Assembly: GCA_027886185.1 (NCBI GenBank)
Contig: WOAB01000568.1
Span: 13,214,501 to 13,278,500 of the forward strand
DNA length: 64,000 nt
Direction: 5' to 3'
Source: Rheum nobile
Taxonomy: Eukaryota > Streptophyta > Magnoliopsida > Caryophyllales > Polygonaceae
A program made the position numbers and the translations under genes. The stretch's first letter is position 1, and the number at the start of each line of letters is the position of its first letter. This document shows positions 57,309 to 64,000 of this stretch, in pieces. A model generated the notes under the pieces. That model was not told where the DNA came from. It saw nothing but the letters and a program-made list of their open reading frames with translations, and ran no database searches.

Positions 57309-58147
57309 TGTTAGAATGGAACTCTTTGGAACGTCAGTTCCCATGGAGTTCCCTTCCTCTGTTTCTCTTGTTTTGACAATGACAAACACTTGAACTTAAC
57401 TGGCTATTCTAGTGTTTAATCTACAACTGAAAAGATAAGGGAACCAGGTCCAAAGTGAGCTAAGATCAAGATCAAGGGAACTGGATGGGAACCGCATCTA
57501 TGTAACTACCAACGTTATCTACAGAATCTTTGTGAAGATTTGTTTCCGGATTTAACGCGCCTAGCAGAAGACCTTAGGCGTCAAGATACACATAGATTAT
57601 CTTTATATGATTGTGTATATTGTAATTCGGTTAAGGAAATATTTCTTATCTTTTCTTAGGTAAGAGATGAAATACCGAATCATGGATTTATGGAATATGC
57701 TTGTTCAAAGAATATCTCCTCTGAGATCTTTCCTTGACAAACATATTGTATAAATACATGACGCTGTTAGTAGGTGAAAGTTATGCATTTTCACGAGCTT
57801 TAGAGTGCATCAGAAAGAAGAAACAGAAAGAAGAAGTGTTCGAGTTGATAGTGTCAAAGTAAGTCTATTGTGTGTTAATCTGTGATTTCTAGTGAATTAG
57901 GTTTAGTCTTAGTGAGTTAGACTGAAACGAGATAGTTCGGAAGTTGTAATCGCATATTAATATACAAGTAGACTGTTTGAAATCATCGAAAGAGGGGTGG
58001 TTTTTATCCTAGATAACTAGTTGGTTATCAAAGGTTTCCACCTTAAGTAATTGTTCTTGATAACTTGTTTACTAGTTATTTCGCTGCCCATAGGAACTGA
58101 ACACATTTGTGTCTCAGTTCCCTTGAAACTAACGCACAGATCCTACA
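57309..58147 (+). mobile_element. 3' LTR of the Sirevirus (839 bp)
   Basis: TGTTAGAATGG to GATCCTACA. Same length as the 5' LTR with about 20 substitutions and no indel. TATA at 57749-57756. The terminal stem (ggaactgaacaca...) is kept. Confidence 0.93.
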
Positions 58148-58231
58148 CTGAACCAGAAGCGTACGTAGTTAAATTTAGCTCAACAAATTATAAACAAGAA
58201 AATACTCATGGAAACAATTTTAAGGTTCTAA

Positions 58232-58567
58232 TTAAGAATTCCTAGACATCCATTTGGTGAGTTTAAAGTTCCTGTGCTTCATGGCTATGAATTTCTCAGC
58301 TTGAGCATCGACATCTTCTTGTTCCTTGTAATCATAACCACGGGAGTAGCGACCGGTTTGATGATTTCCCGTTCCCAAGCGCTCCTCATAACTAACATCA
58401 CTCTTGCTCGTTTGATGGTGATATCTACCTGGGTTTCGAATTTGCTTCTTTCGAAATGGCGACAACCAGTGTGAGAAATATATCTTGTACTCATCTAAGA
58501 TGCTAGGATGCCGCGTTAGTTGTTTCTGGCCAAGCTTAGATGACTTTGCGTGAGAAGAGGACACCAT
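58232..58567 (-). CDS. Small DUF761-like protein, candidate host gene
   Basis: 111 codons, MVSSSHAKSSKLGQKQLTRH to WMSRNS. Basic, Ser/His-rich N-terminus, a YKIYFSHWLSPFRKK patch, a middle rich in Gly/Tyr/Arg, and a C-terminal DVDAQAEKFIAMKHRNFKLT that resembles the C-terminal DUF761 motif (E-V-D-x-x-A-E-x-F-I) of small plant proteins; the resemblance is by eye. A TATA box (58691-58699, minus) lies 125 bp upstream, and the start is the first ATG after it. No intron needed. DUF761 proteins are of largely unknown function. It is the only ORF here with an independent promoter-like layout outside a transposon; 84 bp separate it from the Sirevirus. Confidence 0.55.
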   Translation of the reverse strand: MVSSSHAKSSKLGQKQLTRHPSILDEYKIYFSHWLSPFRKKQIRNPGRYHHQTSKSDVSYEERLGTGNHQTGRYSRGYDYKEQEDVDAQAEKFIAMKHRNFKLTKWMSRNS

Positions 58568-58690
58568 TTTTGGACGTAGGTGTAAAACCTATAGGCTAGG
58601 TAGATTGTATGCTAGATCTGAAAGGAACAACTTTATTTTTTTCTTATTGTTGAGTCGGTTGATGTTATGACAATGGCTAAATCCTGCATC

Positions 58691-58699
58691 TATTTATAG
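58691..58699 (-). promoter_or_regulatory. TATA box of the DUF761-like gene
   Basis: gctataaata on the minus strand, about 125 bp upstream of the ATG at 58567. Confidence 0.5.
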
Positions 58700-58899
58700 C
58701 AATCGACGAAATGTGTCTCAACATCTGTCAATTTATTACTTTGTGCATTTCCATTTCTTAGAAGTTATACGAGTTGTGTGCAGAAACACGTTTATAAGAT
58801 AAGATACGGCCGTGTTATTGTAAATCCTTATATTATATGTTATATTCGATGCATGTACTGTCCGCATGTCTATCTTGTTAATTAGAATTTAGAAGTGAT

Positions 58900-60600
58900 A
58901 ATTAACTAACTTTTTGACAAAAACTAGCTATATGATATACAAAGTGGTTTACAAACCGGTTGGCAACCATCGTATTAATGCTGATATTCAATATCCTATA
59001 TCTGATATTCAAGTATTAAGAGTACTTATTCACTATGTATATAATGCATCCACTGAATTGAAAAAAAAGTGTGCTTATCAAAACACATTATTTGAATATC
59101 GTTCAAGTATTTCTGAATATCTGTTATTCGTTATCATGTTCAGTCGTATACATACTGATATTCATAAACTCTGAATAGATATGCACCATGTGGTAGTTGA
59201 TATTCCAATTTAAAATATTTGTATTCAAACTATTTGAAACTTTATGCATATCAAAATAAATATCGTGAATATCGTTCAAGTATTTCTGAATATCTGTTAG
59301 TCGTGCTCATGTTGAGGTGCTTGATATAATATCAAGCACCTCAATAGATTTTCTGCGGTGACAGTGGCAATCCTAAAGAGCCTACGAATTTAAAGCATTG
59401 TTTCCTACAGACGCAAAGTGCTTATTGCTATTACATGTCTCATCTAGATGTTCAAATTGATGAAAATAATTATCACGCAGAATCATCATATCCAACGTTA
59501 TACAATTCAACAACTATTTGGCATAATTATTGTATATGAGGATGAGTAAAATTAAAAAGCAACCTCCAAATCCAATAACAAATGAATCAACTTGAAGGTT
59601 TCAAAATCCAATACACATATTGAGGATGAATGTAACGATTAAGAAGACGGTAATGATGAAATAGGGGAAAACCAATATATACACTACATATATTCTGCAT
59701 ATCAATGTATGGAAAATGCATATCTCATCCACACAAATGAATATCATATTCACGGTCAAGGAAATAATCCATAGTTACAAATTGCTTATCATACAAGTAT
59801 ATTTTGCATATCACTGTATGGAAAATGCATATCCCATCCACACAAATGAATATCACATTCACGGCCAAAGAAATAATCCATCATTACAAATTGCATATCA
59901 TATAAGTATATCTGAATATCATACAAAGACAATGAACCAGGCCACGAAGACGATAAAATCAACCGGCGATGAATGGAGGTCGGTGACAATCTGCGACAAT
60001 AGTGATTACATGAGCAAAATCGATTGAAATTTATAGATTAAAACTCCAAATAAAAGAAATCGTTTACAAAATTGAATGGAAATTGAGGGCGAAGACGAAG
60101 AACGATTTTAGGGTTACCTTTAATCGGCGACCGAATACGAAGATGACGACGGCGCTGGAGAGATCGACGCGAGGGATGAGATAAAATTGAAGGTTGAGAT
60201 GTCGGTAAACGGAAGAGACGAGTGTAAGGCCGAAAACAACGATGACGGCATTCTTCTACTCGTAGAAAGGAGACGAGAGTGGGAAGACGAAGGCAAGATG
60301 ACGATGGCAAGAAGACGACGGTGAGAAGACCACTTCCAGTCAACGATGATGAGAAGACCACTTCTAGTCGTCGATGGCGGTTGACAGAGAGACACTCGAT
60401 GAGGAGATGAAAGAGAGAGGCCAAATGTGGAATGTAAAATCAAATCCATAAAAAAACTGCAAATGGAAGATATCAGGTGTGGGTGATTCCACCCCCAAAA
60501 TATGTGCCTCTTTAAATTAAATCCCAACCATCCATTTTAAACTAATCCAACACCCTATAATTATTCACTCATTTCACTATAGGAGGTTGTTTCACTAGAT
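58900..60600 (-). mobile_element. MULE-like segment with GAATATC motifs and a leader exon
   Basis: 58.97-60.0 kb is AT-rich and full of gaatatc/gatattc and gcatatc words (more than 25). At 60430-60110 the minus strand reads like a 5' leader exon (CT-rich, ending ttaaag|gtaaccc at about 60115). The right end (ccatccattttaaactaatccaac, about 60520-60550) resembles the end of the neighbouring segment near 62765. No transposase or intact exon is seen, so this is a 5' remnant. A 116 bp stretch is tandemly repeated at 59693-59925. Confidence 0.4.
59693..59925 (+). repeat. Two-copy tandem repeat of ~116 bp
   Basis: gcatatca(a/c)tgtatggaaaatgcatatc...caagtatat occurs twice in succession, each copy with four to five gaatatc/gcatatc words. 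Confidence 0.85.
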
Positions 60601-60614
60601 CATGATTCTATCTA

Positions 60615-60616
60615 TC

Positions 60617-60681
<65 letters not shown>
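60615..60681. repeat. Compound simple repeat (TATC)n(TA)n(GA)nGn
   Basis: tatctatc, then about 12 TA, about 14 GA and 10 G. It forms the junction between the two MULE-like segments. Confidence 0.95.
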
Positions 60682-60682
<1 letters not shown>

Positions 60683-60689
60683 ACGCTCA

Positions 60690-62830
60690 GGTAAAACGAG
60701 TCTTGTGGTAAAACCAGTGCACAATCTTGGAGCATCCAATTAAGGGTGATGGGAGGATGGATTTGAATAGAGATATTGGGGTGTAGTGGAGAGTGTAACA
60801 TGAGAGTGAATATCACAATCGTAGTTGGGGAATTTTCCTAATTAATAAAATTAAGAAAGGGAAGATTTGCACCAAGATTGGAGAGAGAAGACGAGAATCT
60901 ACATCCAAAATCTCATGACCACTATGATGATATTCAAAAAAGGAAAGAAATGTGACTTTGTTATGATTCAATCTCACGTGAGAGAAGAGGAGAGATATTC
61001 GGAAACTGATATGCATTGTACTATAATCGTTATTCAGGAATCGTTAAGGCATATTCAAGCCACTGTAATGATACTTGCGAAATGATATACAAGAAACTAC
61101 TGATGATATTCAAGAATCGTTAAGGCATATTCAAGCCACTGTAATGATATTCATGAGTATACATGATACTATAAATGATATTCATCATATTGTCTTGAAT
61201 ATTCACTCTTTTATATGATATTCATGTGCTTCGTGTTGCATTGATATTTATTATCTTATATACTGAGTGCATTGTTGAATGGATATGCACTCCGTTGGTA
61301 TTGATATACATTGTTCGCTAAGTGATATTCATCATGCTTTTAAATTCTCATATTAGGATCGCACTTAGACAAGTTCATGAATATCTCATCATATAGTTTG
61401 CATAACATAAAAAGAAGTGTGCATATCATACACAGACAAGTGAATATCACATACATCATATAGAACATGGTTCTACCGTGCATATCCTATTAAAATCAAA
61501 TAATTGTGTGCATACTGCACAAGGGAAGGATTCAATAACGTAGCTAATAATACGGGCAAATGTAAGACCACATCTAACAGTACGAGCAAATATAAGACAA
61601 CATCTAATGGCTGGTCTTATTCTTTTCACAACCAGCCATGAGCTTCATGCGTTTATTCATCGGCCGAGTGGTTGTAACATGTGGAGACCCATCCCCAACT
61701 TCAGTGTTCTCATTAGCTTGTGGAGATTCAGTGTTCCCAATTAGCTTAGTTACATTATCAACTTCAATGTGTTGAACAAATTGTGGAGACTCAATATCCG
61801 ACCATGTTGTAGGCAAACTTGAATATAAGAAACTAAGGACATGAAACCTAAACATGAATTAATAACAATTAATACTTCAAAACATGAATATCATATAAAA
61901 GAGTGAGTGAGTATCAATGCATAGGTCATTAAAAACTCAATATTTATGTTGCATATCAACACATGAAGCGTGAATATCATATCAATACGGCTGCATATCA
62001 CTTATATGAATATCTTTTGCATATCAACATATGAACCATGAATATCAAACAGAACTTAAATACATTGACGATACTCATAAAGAGATGAAATACACACATG
62101 AATATCTATACTGACAACACGAATATCGAACAAGCAATTTTGAATATCACAGCAGTACTCGAGGTACGAGGATTCACGCATGAAACAATGTTCATCTTGA
62201 CTACAACCATACGCATCTAACGCTGATTATTCGAAACAACTTTGAAAAACCTAATTCATGAACAAATAAAACACACCACACCTGCAAATTGAATTTAAAA
62301 TAAAAAATCAACATCAAAAACCTAAAATTGAAAATTGCAGAATCTCGTCTGATTGATGGAGAAGGAAGGAGAGATGATGGAGAAGACAATCAAATTTAAA
62401 CCAAAAAATCAACATCAAAAACCTAAAATTTAATGGCAAAAATCCAAGTTTGAAGATGAATACCTATTTTGGGAAGACGACAAACCTACACAAATGTTGA
62501 AAATTGTTGACGAAGATGATTCAAAGGAGACAACTTCGGAACTTTAAGCTTCACGATGAACTTCAATGGAGGTTGAGGATGATTTTTTAGAGGAAAGAAA
62601 GGATCATTTTTTTGGGAGAAAAAGCATCGTTTCTTTTTGGGAGAGAGAATCACATATGTGATGTTGGGGGAAAGTAAATCCCACAAAATAAGGATTGTGA
62701 TTTAATCAAATACATGTGTTTCATTTTAAATTTTTTGCACCTCTTATGATTCAATTTGGTCCATTCATTAAATCATCATCCAACATTTTAGATTAGTACA
62801 CTGCTATAGTAATCTGTTTCAAAGACGCCA
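60690..62830 (-). mobile_element. Second MULE-like segment with GAATATC motifs
   Basis: Same style as 58900-60600: gatattc words at 61005-61330, gaatatc words at 61380-62150, and a minus-strand leader-like region from about 62690 to 62280 with a ttgcag|gtgtgg-type junction near 62283. A 73 bp piece (aatcgttaaggcatattcaagccactgtaatgatat) is repeated at about 61037 and 61109. One plausible exon lies at 61604-61855. No transposase seen. Confidence 0.4.
61604..61855 (-). CDS. Possible terminal exon, unknown protein
   Basis: Open to a stop at 61604: SLPTTWSDIESPQFVQHIEV, NTESPQANENTEVGDGSPHV, TRPMNKRMKLMAGCEKNKTS. Contains a repeated ESPQ motif and a basic, NLS-like end (NKRMKL). It is the only stretch in this segment with protein-like composition. 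The upstream splice site is not resolved and the family is not recognised. Confidence 0.3.
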   Translation of the reverse strand: MFRFHVLSFLYSSLPTTWSDIESPQFVQHIEVDNVTKLIGNTESPQANENTEVGDGSPHVTTTRPMNKRMKLMAGCEKNKTSH

Positions 62831-63017
62831 CAATGACAATTGGGGAACCAATTTTCCGTAGAGGTGGTGTACATAAAAGCTGAATTATTCTATTTCTTAC
62901 ACATGTTGATATAACATCTAAAGTAATCGATTTTTTTACTCAAACACAGATACAAGGAGAAAATGCCGTCATGATAAGAATGCAACTGACAAAACGACTA
63001 CAAGTGACAATACATGA

Positions 63018-64000
63018 ACAAGTAAGACTATTGGGGACAAATCAGCATCCATCCCTCAAGATGAAAACAACTCAATGACCACTACAAATGAGGGAACAAG
63101 TAATGTTTTATTCAGTGTATTATATGTGCATTAAATACAGAGTAGCTTGTGCTATTATTAATACTTGTGTGTGCATCTATTTCAATTAAAAATATTTGTG
63201 TTGAATGCATGGTTTAATTAGTTTTCAGTGTTCATGTATTTATTCTTATATATGCATGCATGGTTGCAGTGTTCATGGATTCAACACTGTATGTGCATGT
63301 ATTTATTCTTATATGTGTATGTATGTTGATAGAAACTAGGACCATACCACTAAATCATAAGGATGAAGAAGTCAAACAGAAAAGTGAAGACAAGCCAAAA
63401 TTTTATTCAGGTGAAAGACAACACCACAACAAGTCTTAAAATCCAAGAATCATGTAAAATACAATAAAACAACTGTATGTTCTTTGATTTAAATCAGTAT
63501 GCAAATGTAATTTATTGTAGACTATCTCATATGTGCATCAAATGAATACTTCCATGTGTTTAAGAAAATATTTCTATGTTCATCTATTTAAAAAATTGCA
63601 TGTGTTATATGCATGGTTCAATTAAAGTTTTCATAATGTGAATCAATCCATGTGTGTTCATCAATTTACTAAAAATATTCATGTCTTTAATCTAATATGT
63701 TAATTCATATTCACAGATGGAAAAAATAAAAGACGAAAGACATCTGCAAGGAAAAACATACAGCCAAGATCAAAGCCTATTGTTATAAGAGAACCACGTA
63801 GGACGAGTCCTAGATTTCAACAAAAACAAACAGAAAAAATTGCCAATATGTCAAAGAGAAAGGGGAAGGATCCAATGATTGAGGAAGACGATGAACCACT
63901 GACCGAGGAAGACAAGGAGGACGAGTTGCATGTGGCAAAGATTTTATCTAAGCTTAAAAGGCCAAGGAGCTTAGAGATAAAAAAGCCTGAATCAGAGTCA
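63018..64000 (+). CDS. 5' part of a spliced gene, possibly a MULE accessory protein
   Basis: Three exons fit in phase: about 63018-63099 (GDKSASIPQDENNSMTTT), 63333-63410 (TRTIPLNHKDEEVKQKSED) and 63717 to the window end (RRKTSARKNIQPRSKPIVIR, SPRFQQKQTEKIANMSKRKG, EEDDEPLTEEDKEDEL). Both introns are GT-AG (gtaatg...gatag, gtgaaa...cacag), both in phase 1. The protein begins basic and Ser/Thr-rich and turns acidic, like the N-terminal region of the Ulp1-like gene at 16549-18104, but no conserved domain is reached before the edge. The start codon is not located; an in-frame TGA lies at 63015. The link to a Ulp1-type gene is an inference. Confidence 0.5.
63100..63700 (+). repeat. Introns with repeated TGTGCAT-type words
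   Basis: atgtgcat, tgtgcatc, atgcatgg and ttcatgtat words recur in the two introns of the partial gene (63100-63332 and 63411-63716) but not in its exons. They are related to the patch at 7960-8310. Confidence 0.5.

Larger units (their letters stand above)
45657..58147 (+). mobile_element. Sirevirus-type Ty1/copia element with both LTRs
   Basis: LTRs of exactly 839 bp at 45657-46495 and 57309-58147, TG...CA ends, PBS at 46498, PPT before 57309, and flanks ctaaa / ctgaa (one difference). Order LTR-gag-PR-IN-RT-RNase H-3' region-LTR is Ty1/copia. Large gag with zinc knuckles, a long 3' region after pol and the sequence style of IN and RT (GGNMYILVLVDDFSRFTW, FLGLQ) suggest the SIRE lineage. 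About 20 differences between the LTRs by eye (2.4 percent). gag is split by a nested element. Pol is one frame with four TGA stops, so it is not autonomous. Confidence 0.92.

Noticed and set aside
60867..61085. Small plus-strand ORF at the second MULE-like segment
   Set aside because: Low-complexity start, overlaps an antisense ORF of equal length, no splice or domain support.

Overview
The window is repeat-rich nuclear DNA from a flowering plant, most likely a eudicot. Plant-type LTR retrotransposons of both superfamilies, MULE and CACTA DNA transposons, GT-AG introns, long AT-rich spacers and CT-rich leader exons all point that way. The species cannot be named from the sequence. Nearly every recognisable gene belongs to a mobile element. 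The only candidate host gene is a small DUF761-like ORF at 58232-58567 (-). No rRNA, tRNA or CRISPR locus was seen.

Layout. 1-4695: an Athila-like LTR (minus strand, cut by the window edge) abuts a Ty3/gypsy integrase remnant; a second, long repeat-bearing LTR remnant follows. 4696-8926: a short Ty1/copia fragment (-), then spacer DNA with no clear gene and a patch of TGTGCATG repeats. About 8927-19828: a MULE of roughly 11 kb. It carries a FAR1/MULE-type transposase gene (+) facing a Ulp1-protease-like gene (-). About 70 copies of TGAACC(T), almost all in one orientation, fill the non-coding parts. 19976-24552: a composite Athila-type structure flanked by the direct repeat CCTTG, in which a solo LTR is split by a block ordered 3' internal - complete LTR - PBS - gag start. 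24553-32112: a degraded Ty3/gypsy element (-) with an in-frame 708 bp tandem duplication in RT/RNase H and an extra pol fragment beyond its upstream LTR. 32113-36944: AT-rich DNA without genes. 36945-43130: an old Athila/Tat-like LTR with PBS, split by a 4.7 kb solo LTR that contains a 46 bp minisatellite. 43550-44463: one end of a CACTA element, followed by a 36 bp minisatellite. 45657-58147: a Sirevirus-type Ty1/copia element with two 839 bp LTRs, whose gag is split by a nested, minus-oriented, non-autonomous LTR element (46978-50836, TSD GAAAA). 58148-64000: the DUF761-like ORF, two MULE-like segments full of GAATATC/GATATTC motifs, and the 5' part of a basic/acidic-rich spliced gene running off the right edge.

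The most interesting theme is that the MULE region and the MULE-like regions to the right (and a patch at 7.96-8.31 kb) each carry a different short motif repeated through introns and spacers while exons are nearly free of it. This resembles the motif-guided anti-silencing of Arabidopsis VANDAL elements (an inference). In the MULE the accessory protein is built on a Ulp1-like fold in which the positions aligned with the catalytic Cys and His appear to be Ser and Arg. The composite Athila structure, possibly a 1-LTR circle captured inside a solo LTR, is the second highlight.
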